From Fimenecus sp964540535 (GTDB lineage Bacteria; Bacillota; Clostridia; Oscillospirales; Acutalibacteraceae), in the NCBI GenBank assembly GCA_964540535.1, contig CAZIMO010000003.1, positions 174,512 to 238,511 on the forward strand: 64,000 nt of DNA. Direction: 5' to 3'. Of the stretch, positions 41,301 to 49,130 are shown piece after piece. Both the position numbers and the translations under genes were made by a program. Numbering within the stretch: the stretch's first letter is position 1; every line of letters begins with the position of its first letter. Below the pieces are notes generated by a model, which was not told the DNA's origin, searched no databases, and saw only the letters and a list, made by a program, of their open reading frames with translations.

Positions 41301-43725
41301 CATTGTTTCACCTTATGAGACACTTCCGATCAAGATCGGCGGTACTTATAACGGCGAAGAAGCAGTAACTATTACAATTACCTATCAGTTCACAGGTAAA
41401 GATGGTAAGCCTACCGGCGGTAATCTTTATGAGTCAGTTACAGTGCTCTTCTCAAATCAGTATGAAGACGCTAACATCAGCGGCCGTCAAGACGGTGACA
41501 ATGATACTGACTATGCAGGTATCGAAGACTTCGGCAGATATCAGTTTACTGAAGATATCTACACAACAGTAACAGAATTTGAGCCTGTCATCTTCGCTAC
41601 AACAGCTACTCTTGGCGGTACTTCAGCTAAAAACTTCGGTAGTGTAACAGCTCCCGACAGAAGCGACAACGGTACATCTTGCGACACAAGCGACGACTAT
41701 GATATTGATATGAATGCTAAGGCTAAACAGTACTTTGCATACTATCAAAATCGAGATGGCGGTTGGGGTAGCCAAAAGCCTGCTGAAGGTTCAACTTCAG
41801 GTAAGCTTTACTACGCTAAAGATGGTGTTACTAAAAAGACAATCGGTGAAGACTACGGCACTTATGACATGGGTCAGGTAGCAGTTAAGTACGGTAACGA
41901 CTCTAAAGTTTGGCATATTACTTATATCTACTACAATGACTATGACATTCAAGAATTCGTAGAACCCTATGTTGATATGGGTATCACAATGTATGACGTT
42001 AACAGAAACGACAGCGCAGCTGTTGCAGCTTATAACGCATACAACACAGCACTTAAAAATGCTGTAAAACTCGCAACATATCCTATGATGACAGAGGATA
42101 ACGGCAACGCAGCTACTGACTATGTTGCAACAATTATGCCTCAGATCCCCGCTGCAAAGACAGCTCTTGAGAATGCTTACAAAGCTCTCAACAAGTTCAT
42201 TGCAGAGGCAAACGGCGCAGCTGGCGCAGATGCAAACATTCCTTCATATGTTGCAGATCTTGAAGCACAGCTCGCAAAAGACGATAACGACGGCGAGAAA
42301 GAAATTAACTTCCAGGACTACGATTTCTATGAGTACTTCAGCTATGCTGACCTCAGAACAGAAGCTCGTAACTTTGTTAAGACATACTATGCTCCCGAAG
42401 TTATGGACACATATTACATTGACGGTTCAGGCATCAGAGAAGATGAACTCAACAATGTAATCGCAGCTGAAAATAATTCTGCAATTGCAGCAGGTATCGC
42501 AGCTTCAAGAATGAAGAACGACGCTAAAGCAATCGCTGATTCTATTACAGCTCGCAACGAATGGGAAATGCCCATGAACTCAAGCCTTTATGTTGAAGAT
42601 ATGACAGCTCGTCTTGCATACTACAAGAACTTTGTAGAAGACGCTGGCACAGCATGTAAGGCATATCTCGAGAAAGAACTTGCATACGCTGAAGCACAGC
42701 AGTACAATGAGGCTGATTATACAGCAGCTTCTTGGGCTAACTATGCTGAAAATCTTGCATACGCTCAGTCAGTTGTAGCAGGCACAGCAGAATATGCAAA
42801 TTACAACTCAACAATTTTTGCAGCTAAATACAACCTTATGGTTGCTGAAAAGAACCTTCTTAAGAAGGCTGACTCACTCATTGAAAACGGCGGTACAGCT
42901 GACCTTCTTGCTAACATCGACATTGCAGAGGCAATCTTTGCATCACTCGGCGCAGCAGACGGCGAATGGGTAGTTAAAGACGGCGTAAATGCTGATAAGG
43001 CTTACGCAGCTCTTATTAAGGCTCTTGGTTACTATTACACAGGTGAAGACGGTGTAGTATACGATCTCTATGAGGATTCAGCTTATGAGTACCGTGATAA
43101 CGACCGTCCTAACCGTGCAAGCAACCAGAACAGAGTAAATGCTTCAAATGCAGCTCTCGAAGCAGCTATCGCTAACTTTGAGACAACAGCAGAACCCTCT
43201 GAGCCTAACACAATTATGCTCAAGGAAGACGCTCTTTATGAAGCAGTTATCGACACAGTAAACGGCGGCGAATTTGACGGTGCAATTTACGGTATTGATA
43301 CACTCGGTTGGAACGATATGCTTGAAGCAGATGGTACAATCGCAGACTTCATTACAACTGCATACGGCGACGAATACCTTGAGGTAGTAGTTGGCGACGC
43401 AGGTGTTGAAACAACAGGTACAATTGTCAATGTTCTTGATGAAGACGGAAATGTCGTTGAAACTTATGTATTTATTTACTTCGGCGATGTTGATATGGAC
43501 GGCCTTGTAGGAGCATCAGATGCTTACTTATGTGAGTATTATGAAATGATGTACGAAGGCATTGACACTCTTTATCAGTTCATGGCAGGCGACCTTGACA
43601 GTGACACAATGCCCGGTGCATCAGATGCTTATGTATGTGAGTATTATGAAATGATGTACGAAGGTATGAATGTTCAGTCTGAAGTTGCTGAAAATGCTTC
43701 AACAATTGAGTACGAGATTTACTAA
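38389..43725 (+). CDS. giant secreted protein with C-terminal dockerin
   Basis: The start at 38389 follows AGGAGG; the frame is open 20 codons upstream inside the leader RNA. The 1778-residue protein has a signal peptide ending near VLASAA, a long N-terminal part of about 900 residues that I cannot assign, and a beta-rich Ig-like part near residues 940-1030. Helical repeats with FIVAR-like features follow in about 1180-1580 (YNEADYTAASWANYAENLAY). The C-terminus has a small beta module (INTVNGGEF-type to VETYVFIYFGD) and a dockerin: DVDMDGLVGASDAYLCEYY and DLDSDTMPGASDAYVCEYY form its two calcium-loop repeats (about 1699-1760). It is probably cell-surface complex material; no catalytic domain is recognised. 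Confidence 0.75.
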   Translation: MNKMKKLLSVLLAVVMILSSMTVLASAARTNYKTVEELTALDAYSPYGKVTRLSTEERMSITFDFLDNMLTKLNINPGQLFNLAGLSLTIDLRSVDALCGTLDNVKSLKGNFLVGLLGGLLGIVGKLDMSSWTSGMTRDKNDQLKIVSDLLAVLNDNKGIISDIVKTGSVDLGLASSALKGLDLSIIADIPGLIKGMVFPMLERMDDTQQEVKDLDNAMTGNGKVESTLVKFVKDLFTNNMSLTTVKADANGNITSNHNLPGEGSDSRNYYVINGNTLTVYRYVDAAEAKASEKTETPLTAYTYVADEQTYTLTKETGSDDYVWTATNEEGDHWNLKWYEEDSQFLPSLTATIDISAMSLAELLYTFVSPVFGEMAPVILNGSIKKIVGGLFGVKYNYVGEVGSDEVNALADSSNTFFTQEQGEYLWEWSDYAVINGNHYYRFQDQIFAADISNANPYFNIVNWDYKITADFMDEFIPANGGSTSDTILMHLNDFLVKLVKTVLSDEILSKVNLANGANSNLVANIKAVAQEVISYNPASIFGSDYDTNPKCYYKMLMSSDNQTILTGIAASAVDMLMPQMLLPTVDELMVQNTSAGAILAAVVRELATNLLPENNYDNLIYVDYGTSKSDNVKTFLSGKDNSYWLDVILTMGIDIGYEYLVAFADMGGKYETLASNGAGLKRGNTWAAGTSQETLNAYWEGLLDYLIDWALSNGNEWTFSMENLVDTTGLTIDLDTAQDPWEKLDHIFYSLLPIDQILNVTATDCGTRLEQLLRYDLILSLVDLKWENVVNLLAVPDGFARQTNVLDSLASVLKNLINGLFAKVGGGSYAFLPAAMTDLDTLANQDNIATLLNNLLGALPTAFNNGLLQTVLPILGYFIGWKMDAQVMADPEITTSFRDGNDYAFQWQDNKGVYPKIDSENTIINFLNSSSGMLEKHIAAGVNDHAYEIKILKVESDATVNTLTFDYGDGIVSPYETLPIKIGGTYNGEEAVTITITYQFTGKDGKPTGGNLYESVTVLFSNQYEDANISGRQDGDNDTDYAGIEDFGRYQFTEDIYTTVTEFEPVIFATTATLGGTSAKNFGSVTAPDRSDNGTSCDTSDDYDIDMNAKAKQYFAYYQNRDGGWGSQKPAEGSTSGKLYYAKDGVTKKTIGEDYGTYDMGQVAVKYGNDSKVWHITYIYYNDYDIQEFVEPYVDMGITMYDVNRNDSAAVAAYNAYNTALKNAVKLATYPMMTEDNGNAATDYVATIMPQIPAAKTALENAYKALNKFIAEANGAAGADANIPSYVADLEAQLAKDDNDGEKEINFQDYDFYEYFSYADLRTEARNFVKTYYAPEVMDTYYIDGSGIREDELNNVIAAENNSAIAAGIAASRMKNDAKAIADSITARNEWEMPMNSSLYVEDMTARLAYYKNFVEDAGTACKAYLEKELAYAEAQQYNEADYTAASWANYAENLAYAQSVVAGTAEYANYNSTIFAAKYNLMVAEKNLLKKADSLIENGGTADLLANIDIAEAIFASLGAADGEWVVKDGVNADKAYAALIKALGYYYTGEDGVVYDLYEDSAYEYRDNDRPNRASNQNRVNASNAALEAAIANFETTAEPSEPNTIMLKEDALYEAVIDTVNGGEFDGAIYGIDTLGWNDMLEADGTIADFITTAYGDEYLEVVVGDAGVETTGTIVNVLDEDGNVVETYVFIYFGDVDMDGLVGASDAYLCEYYEMMYEGIDTLYQFMAGDLDSDTMPGASDAYVCEYYEMMYEGMNVQSEVAENASTIEYEIY
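43241..43667 (+). repeat. 427-bp duplicated beta-module/dockerin segment, copy 1
   Basis: This segment of the giant gene equals 46035-46461 over 427 bp except for one silent base (43659 C against 46453 T). Flanking sequence on both sides diverges at once downstream and within a few codons upstream. Confidence 0.95.
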
Positions 43726-43809
43726 TTAGTAATTTACACAAACATTTAACGGTTACCTAACAGGTAAAACTGTTAGGTAACTAAGTAATAAAAAAGGAGA
43801 CAATCTACT

Positions 43810-45030
43810 ATGATTAAAAAGATTAGTGCAATTCTTCTTGCACTTGTGCTTTGTCTTTCTGTAGTTGTTATACCTGCATCAGCAGCCACTGTTGAACTCG
43901 GCGATGCTGGCATCGCATTTTCACTTGAGTGGGATAAGGAATACTATAATGCTGGTGATACAGCAGTTCTTAGCGTCTATATGGATGCTGCAGACGATTT
44001 AGCTTTATTCACAGGTTCATTCCTTATCGGTTTGAATTCTTCTGTAATTTCACAGGCAGATAACTCTATTAATGATGTAAGAGCAAATTCAACAACAAGT
44101 GATTTGTTTGCTTCATACTGGAAGCAGGCAGAGACAAACCTTTCTTGGTTGGCTACTACTGTTGCAACAAAAGTTACAGCTGCCAACACTGCAGAAGAAC
44201 AGGCTCTCTATGACCATTATTTGAAGTTTACAGCTGCTAAGAATATTGCTGGTACACATGAAAACGCTCTTAACAATAAAGACGGTTTCTACGGTTCAGA
44301 ATTTGATCCCACAGAGCCTATTATGACTATTGCATTTACAGTAGCTGCAGGTGTTCCCGACGGTACAGTGATTAACGCTGCTATCCCTTCAGGTTCTTTA
44401 ACATCTGTTCCTGCTCAGACAGCATGGAAGTACTACTCAAATCCCGGTAACGCAACAAAATCAGCAAACCTTGCTGTTGGATCATTTGATGTTTCACAGA
44501 CAGTAGTAAGTTCAACAGTTGGTGAACCCGTTGCTCCCGGCACTCCTCTTACAGTAATTAAGTGGAAAGACCAGATTAAGTTTGATACAAACAAAGACGG
44601 TTCTTATGCAGGTACATTCAATTACAGAACATTGGCTGAACTTAACAACATCTATGAAATCTTTGATGATGTTGCAGACGCTGTTGACACATCAGACGGC
44701 GACGGAATCCTTGACGCAGGCTTTGTATTCAACAAGGGCACAGCTCTTGATGCAGCAGTAGCTAAGGCTCAGGTTGAAGGTACAGGTGCAGCTGTTTATA
44801 CACAGACAAATAACACTTACCTTTCAACATCAATGAAGGACGGAAGCGTTGTAATGGCATGCGTAGTTTACGGCATTACTGACGCTGATGTAGCAACTAC
44901 ACTTTCAACTCTTGCTTATGTAAAATATATGCAGGACGGCGAGGTTAAGTATGCATATTACGAAGATGTTGTAACAGGTTCTTTCGAAGACTTATATAAC
45001 GAATATTATTCAGAGGCATTCGCAGGATAA
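43810..45030 (+). CDS. secreted cohesin-like domain protein
   Basis: The 406-residue protein has a signal peptide (MIKKISAILLALVLCLSVVV, ending near ASAA). A beta-sandwich follows, with FSLEWDKEYYNAGDTAVLSV, FTGSFLIGLNSSVISQ and PIMTIAFTVAAGVPDGTVIN. This order resembles a cohesin-like fold, and a second beta region continues to residue 406. No dockerin or sorting motif is seen. It lies 84 bp after the giant dockerin gene and 67 bp before a 39-residue peptide gene, with a GGAG site of its own. The cohesin relationship is inferred from pattern, not from a diagnostic motif. Confidence 0.55.
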   Translation: MIKKISAILLALVLCLSVVVIPASAATVELGDAGIAFSLEWDKEYYNAGDTAVLSVYMDAADDLALFTGSFLIGLNSSVISQADNSINDVRANSTTSDLFASYWKQAETNLSWLATTVATKVTAANTAEEQALYDHYLKFTAAKNIAGTHENALNNKDGFYGSEFDPTEPIMTIAFTVAAGVPDGTVINAAIPSGSLTSVPAQTAWKYYSNPGNATKSANLAVGSFDVSQTVVSSTVGEPVAPGTPLTVIKWKDQIKFDTNKDGSYAGTFNYRTLAELNNIYEIFDDVADAVDTSDGDGILDAGFVFNKGTALDAAVAKAQVEGTGAAVYTQTNNTYLSTSMKDGSVVMACVVYGITDADVATTLSTLAYVKYMQDGEVKYAYYEDVVTGSFEDLYNEYYSEAFAG

Positions 45031-45097
45031 TTCCAAGAAACACTGAATAATTACAATAATTAACTTATATAAAATTTTGAAAGGAGCTAATACAGCT

Positions 45098-45217
45098 ATG
45101 ACTCGTGAATATGTATCACCCGATTTCGATGTAACAGTTTACGAAATCGAAGATGTAATCACTCTTTCTATCGGTGAAGGCGCTCCTGACGGCGGCGACA
45201 GCGGTTGGTGGGGCTAA
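45098..45217 (+). CDS. 39-residue small peptide, Asp/Gly/Trp-rich C-terminus
   Basis: The ATG at 45098 follows AAGGAG and the frame ends with two tandem-like stops at 45215. The peptide begins MTREYVSPDFDVTVYEIEDV, continues ITLSIGEGAPDGG and ends DSGWWG. It has no signal peptide or membrane helix. The Y-x-x-P...DVIT-x-S layout is one I associate with short uncharacterised peptides of gut Clostridia and Bacteroidia, some suspected to be RiPP precursors; that is recollection only. It shares the transcript with the cohesin-like gene and is closed by a strong terminator. No modifying enzyme gene lies nearby. Confidence 0.65.
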   Translation: MTREYVSPDFDVTVYEIEDVITLSIGEGAPDGGDSGWWG

Positions 45218-45259
45218 TAACTCCGCACTGAAAAGCAGTGATAAAAAAGAATAATCTTT

Positions 45260-45290
45260 CCCCCGTTGGTAACTCCAACGGGGGTTTTGC
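45260..45290 (+). terminator. strong intrinsic terminator after small peptide
   Basis: CCCCCGTTGG (45260-45269) pairs perfectly with CCAACGGGGG (45275-45284) over a 5-nt loop, followed by TTTT. Confidence 0.92.
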
Positions 45291-45297
45291 ATTTCTA

Positions 45298-45326
45298 TTG
45301 ACAATATGTAAGAAAAATGATAAAAT
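45298..45326 (+). promoter_or_regulatory. sigma-A promoter for cohesin-like/dockerin gene
   Basis: TTGACA (45298-45303) and TAAAAT (45321-45326) have 17-bp spacing. The in-frame ATG at 45317 lies inside this promoter, which rules it out as a start on this transcript. Confidence 0.8.
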
Positions 45327-45361
45327 TAAATCAGAAAATCAACACAGGTTTGGGTGATTAT

Positions 45362-46519
45362 GTGAAAAAAAGCATAAAAATTATAAGTATGGTTCTTGTT
45401 CTCATGCTTATTATATCCATCGGCACGGCAGTTATAATATCCAATGCCCAAGATAACTCACGCAAAACTCAAATTATCCTTACCGTTGACAAAACAGAGC
45501 TTAAAACAGGCGAAAGTACCGTTGTTACAGTAAAAGCAACAACCAATTATGCCGTGGGTACAATCTCTATCCCTGTTTTTTACGATAAAACATTGACTGA
45601 TGTGTCTGATTGCTTTGCCCCCCTTTCTGAATATGCTAATAACACGGTTACAACTGATTTAACCGCCGTTGATACGGCAAAAATTTATGCAAACACAGGT
45701 GTTGACAGCAAAAAATACGGTTTTGTGCTTGTAAATTATATTGCAGGCGCAGGAAAAAACGTTAAAACTATGCTTAACGATGAAGCCGTGCTGACTTTTA
45801 AGCTTACCGCAAAAGCAGATGTTAAAGGCGAAGCAGTAATTAAGATTATAACCGAGTCAGCAAAAACTGACAGCAATTCACAGGGTATGCTTTATTTCGG
45901 CGCGCAGCCCGACGGGAATGTAATCAATGCTTTGCCTGAAAATGTTAAGAAAATTGATACGACAAACGCAGTTAAATCAATAAAAGTAACCGACGGTAAA
46001 AACACAATTGCTCTTAAAAATGACGCTCCCTATAAAGCAGTTATCGACACAGTAAACGGCGGCGAATTTGACGGTGCAATTTACGGTATTGATACACTCG
46101 GTTGGAACGATATGCTTGAAGCAGATGGTACAATCGCAGACTTCATTACAACTGCATACGGCGACGAATACCTTGAGGTAGTAGTTGGCGACGCAGGTGT
46201 TGAAACAACAGGTACAATTGTCAATGTTCTTGATGAAGACGGAAATGTCGTTGAAACTTATGTATTTATTTACTTCGGCGATGTTGATATGGACGGCCTT
46301 GTAGGAGCATCAGATGCTTACTTATGTGAGTATTATGAAATGATGTACGAAGGCATTGACACTCTTTATCAGTTCATGGCAGGCGACCTTGACAGTGACA
46401 CAATGCCCGGTGCATCAGATGCTTATGTATGTGAGTATTATGAAATGATGTATGAAGGTATACTCACCCAACCCGAAATTGCTGAAGCAGTTAAAAACAA
46501 TATTTACGAAATATTTTGA
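45362..46519 (+). CDS. secreted cohesin-like protein with C-terminal dockerin
   Basis: The start is a GTG at 45362 after GGGTGA, because the earlier in-frame ATG is within the promoter. The 385-residue protein has a signal peptide (MKKSIKIISMVLVLMLIISI, to about residue 30). Its beta-sandwich (QIILTVDKTELKTGESTVVT, then VGTISIPVFYDKTLTDV and a DEAVLTFKLTAKADV strand) has a cohesin-like pattern, and the same beta-module plus dockerin as the giant protein follows. A protein holding both a cohesin-like and a dockerin module could act as an adaptor. The dockerin call is firm; the cohesin call is an inference. Confidence 0.7.
   Translation: MKKSIKIISMVLVLMLIISIGTAVIISNAQDNSRKTQIILTVDKTELKTGESTVVTVKATTNYAVGTISIPVFYDKTLTDVSDCFAPLSEYANNTVTTDLTAVDTAKIYANTGVDSKKYGFVLVNYIAGAGKNVKTMLNDEAVLTFKLTAKADVKGEAVIKIITESAKTDSNSQGMLYFGAQPDGNVINALPENVKKIDTTNAVKSIKVTDGKNTIALKNDAPYKAVIDTVNGGEFDGAIYGIDTLGWNDMLEADGTIADFITTAYGDEYLEVVVGDAGVETTGTIVNVLDEDGNVVETYVFIYFGDVDMDGLVGASDAYLCEYYEMMYEGIDTLYQFMAGDLDSDTMPGASDAYVCEYYEMMYEGILTQPEIAEAVKNNIYEIF
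46035..46461 (+). repeat. 427-bp duplicated beta-module/dockerin segment, copy 2
   Basis: This is the partner of 43241-43667, with one silent difference over 427 bp. The copies are in direct orientation, about 2.8 kb apart. Confidence 0.95.
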
Positions 46520-46532
46520 TTTTGAATATTTT

Positions 46533-46559
46533 AAGCAGGCCTTTCGGTCTGCTTTTTTA
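46533..46559 (+). terminator. intrinsic terminator after dockerin gene
   Basis: AAGCAGGCC (46533-46541) pairs with GGTCTGCTT (46546-46554) over TTTC with one G-T pair, and a T-run follows. Confidence 0.85.
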
Positions 46560-46579
46560 CGTTTTTAACCATTTGCATC

Positions 46580-46608
46580 TTGACAGAAAGCCCATTTTTG
46601 TGTAAAAT
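46580..46608 (+). promoter_or_regulatory. sigma-A promoter for rny
   Basis: TTGACA (46580-46585) and TAAAAT (46603-46608) have 17-bp spacing, leaving a leader of about 110 nt. Confidence 0.8.
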
Positions 46609-46726
46609 AATAAAGATAGTATGGGATATTTGTATTCTTATATCTAAATACTGTATCACCTTAATTTCATTACATATTTTTGATATATATTTTGAAATTA
46701 AATATTATTTTTAGGAGGTACACACA

Positions 46727-48277
46727 ATGGAGCCAATTGGTATCATTGTCGCTGTTATCTCTGCTGTTGTATTTGGAGTTGCCGGGTTCTTTCTCGGCGG
46801 TCTCCACCGTAAAAGAGTTGCCGAGGCTAAAATCGGCTCCGCTAATGAAGAAGCGTTAAGAATTGTTAATCAGGCGCAGCAAACTGCTGAAAGTAAAAAA
46901 AGAGAAGCTATTCTTGAAGCTAAAGACGAAATACACAAGTTAAGAAACGAAGCCGATAAAGAGCTTCGTGAAAGACGCGCAGAGGTGCAGAAGCAGGAAC
47001 GCAGACTTATTCAAAAAGAAGAAAATCTCGATAAGAAAACCGAAAATCTTGAAAAGAAAGAAGAACTTCTTGCTGAAAAAATTAAGTCTGCCGACGACAG
47101 ACTTGAAGAGGTTGACCGCTTAAAACGCAGTGAGCTTGAAATGCTCGAGAAAATCAGCGGTTACAGTAAAGAGCAGGCTAAAGCTTTGCTTATGCAGGAG
47201 CTTGACGAACAGCTTACCCACGAAAAAGCTCTTAAAATTATGGATTACGAGCAGAAAACCCGCGACGAAAGCGACACGCTTGCCCGTGAAATTATCACAG
47301 GTGCAATTCAGCGCTGTGCCGCAGACCACGCGGCAGAAGCTACGGTTTCTGTTGTAGCTCTTCCCAATGACGAAATGAAGGGCAGAATTATCGGACGTGA
47401 GGGTCGTAACATCAGAACACTTGAAACAATAACAGGTGTTGACCTTATTATTGACGATACTCCCGAAGCAATTACAGTTTCAAGTTTTGATCCTGTTCGC
47501 CGTGAGGTTGCCCGTCTTACTCTTGAAAAGCTTATTCAAGACGGCAGAATTCACCCCGCGCGCATTGAAGAAATGTATGAAAAGTCAAAGCGTGAGGTTG
47601 AGCATACAATTAAGCAGACCGGCGAAAGAGCAGTTGTTGACGCAGGCGTTAACGGTGTTCATCCGGAGCTTGTTAAGCTTCTCGGTAAGCTCAAATACCG
47701 CACAAGCTTCGGTCAGAATGTTCTTAATCATTCGCTTGAGGTTTCTTATATCGCAGGTCTTATGGCGCAGGAGCTTGGCGCCGACGTAAAACAGGCTAAA
47801 CGCGCAGGACTTCTTCACGATATAGGTAAGGCACTTGACCGTGAGTTTGAGGGTACGCATATTGAGCTTGGCGTTGAAGCCGCTAAAAAATACAAAGAAA
47901 ACGAAAATATTGTTCATGCTATTGCCGCTCATCACGGCGAAATTGAGGCTAAAACAATAGTTGCAGTGCTTGTTCAAGCCGCAGACGCTATTTCTGCCGC
48001 TCGCCCGGGCGCTCGCCGTGAAAATGTTCAAAATTATATCAAGCGTCTTGAAAAGCTTGAAGAAATCGCAACTTCATTTGAGGGTGTTGAAAAATCATTT
48101 GCAATTCAAGCAGGCCGTGAAATCAGAATTATGGTTAATCCCGAAAAGGTTTCAGACGAAAAAATGGTTATTGTTGCCCGTGATATTGCAAAGAGAATCG
48201 AAGATGAGCTTGAATATCCCGGTCAGATTAAGGTTAATATCGTTAGAGAAAACCGTGTGATCGACTTTGCTAAATAA
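46727..48277 (+). CDS. rny: ribonuclease Y
   Basis: The 516-residue membrane-tethered endoribonuclease starts mRNA decay in Firmicutes. It has an N-terminal membrane helix (residues 5-25), a long coiled coil (about 30-200), and a KH domain with MKGRIIGREGRNIRTLE. The HD phosphohydrolase domain carries LLHDIGKALDRE for the metal-binding His-Asp pair. It ends VNIVRENRVIDFAK. A GGAGGT ribosome site precedes the ATG. The ymdB homologue follows, as in Bacillus. Confidence 0.97.
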   Translation: MEPIGIIVAVISAVVFGVAGFFLGGLHRKRVAEAKIGSANEEALRIVNQAQQTAESKKREAILEAKDEIHKLRNEADKELRERRAEVQKQERRLIQKEENLDKKTENLEKKEELLAEKIKSADDRLEEVDRLKRSELEMLEKISGYSKEQAKALLMQELDEQLTHEKALKIMDYEQKTRDESDTLAREIITGAIQRCAADHAAEATVSVVALPNDEMKGRIIGREGRNIRTLETITGVDLIIDDTPEAITVSSFDPVRREVARLTLEKLIQDGRIHPARIEEMYEKSKREVEHTIKQTGERAVVDAGVNGVHPELVKLLGKLKYRTSFGQNVLNHSLEVSYIAGLMAQELGADVKQAKRAGLLHDIGKALDREFEGTHIELGVEAAKKYKENENIVHAIAAHHGEIEAKTIVAVLVQAADAISAARPGARRENVQNYIKRLEKLEEIATSFEGVEKSFAIQAGREIRIMVNPEKVSDEKMVIVARDIAKRIEDELEYPGQIKVNIVRENRVIDFAK

Positions 48278-48285
48278 TTAAAAAT

Positions 48286-48314
48286 TGCCCCGATGTCACA
48301 ACGGCTTCGGGGCA
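48286..48314 (+). promoter_or_regulatory. hairpin between rny and ymdB
   Basis: TGCCCCGA (48286-48293) pairs perfectly with TCGGGGCA (48307-48314). No T-run follows, so it is more likely a processing or stability element than a terminator. Confidence 0.5.
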
Positions 48315-48340
48315 TAAAATTAAATCCATAAGGTGAGCTT

Positions 48341-49126
48341 ATGTCACAGGAGATTAAAGTACTTTGCGTGGGCGACACGGTCGGCTCGGTCGGCTGTGAA
48401 TTTTTACGAAAAAAACTTTCTGAATATAAAAGAGAGAATAACATAGATGTGTGCATTGTCAACGGTGAAAATTCAGCTGTTGGCAACGGTATGCTTCCCT
48501 CTTCCTGCAATCACATTTTCACAAGCGGCGCAGATATGATTACAGGCGGCAACCATTCACTTAAACGGCGTGAGATTTTTGAATATCTTGACAGCAATGA
48601 AAATGTTATCCGCCCTGCGAATTACGGCGAGGGAGTTTGGGGCAAGGGCTGCGGCATTATTGACAAAGGCGCTTACAGAGTAGGCGTTATAAATCTTATG
48701 GGCAGAGTATGGCTTGACGGTCACGCCGATCCCTTTGAAACTGCCGAAAAAATCATTGACGAGCTTAAAAAAGAAACAAATATTATTTTTGTGGATTTTC
48801 ATGCAGAGTCAACCTCTGAAAAAAAGGCTCTCGGATATTTTCTTGACGGAAAAGTCAGCGCAGTATTCGGCACGCATACGCATATTCAGACCTCTGACGC
48901 ACAAATTATGAGCGGCGGAACAGGATATATAACGGATTTAGGTATGACAGGTCCTGAAGAATCGGTTCTCGGCGTAAAAAAAGAAATTATTATAGAAAAA
49001 TTCAGAAAAGGCTTTTCAACTATGTTTGAAACGGCTGACACCGCCCCGTTTATGCAGGGCTGTGTGTTTACGGTTGACCGCCAAAGCGGAAAAACTACGG
49101 GTGTTGAGGCAATTACGGTGAGGTGA
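48341..49126 (+). CDS. ymdB: YmdB-family metallophosphoesterase (TIGR00282)
   Basis: The 261-residue enzyme has the calcineurin-like metal sites LCVGDTVGSVG, VNGENSAVGNGM, ITGGNHSLKRRE, FVDFHAESTSEK and GTHTHIQTSDAQI, in family order, and then YITDLGMTGPEESVLG. In Bacillus YmdB hydrolyses 2',3'-cyclic nucleotides and shifts cells between motility and biofilm states. Adjacency to rny, with which Bacillus YmdB is linked, supports the name. The start follows AGGTGAG. Confidence 0.93.
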   Translation: MSQEIKVLCVGDTVGSVGCEFLRKKLSEYKRENNIDVCIVNGENSAVGNGMLPSSCNHIFTSGADMITGGNHSLKRREIFEYLDSNENVIRPANYGEGVWGKGCGIIDKGAYRVGVINLMGRVWLDGHADPFETAEKIIDELKKETNIIFVDFHAESTSEKKALGYFLDGKVSAVFGTHTHIQTSDAQIMSGGTGYITDLGMTGPEESVLGVKKEIIIEKFRKGFSTMFETADTAPFMQGCVFTVDRQSGKTTGVEAITVR

Positions 49127-49130
49127 GCAA

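Noticed and set aside
45317..45361. 15-codon upstream extension of the cohesin-like/dockerin gene
   Set aside because: That ATG falls within the promoter, so it would not be on the transcript.
46650..46661. ATACTGTATCACC-like stretch in the rny leader as a third copy of the repeated leader element
   Set aside because: Only about 12 bases match; the GTGCATAAAA stem and the ATG-loop hairpin are absent.
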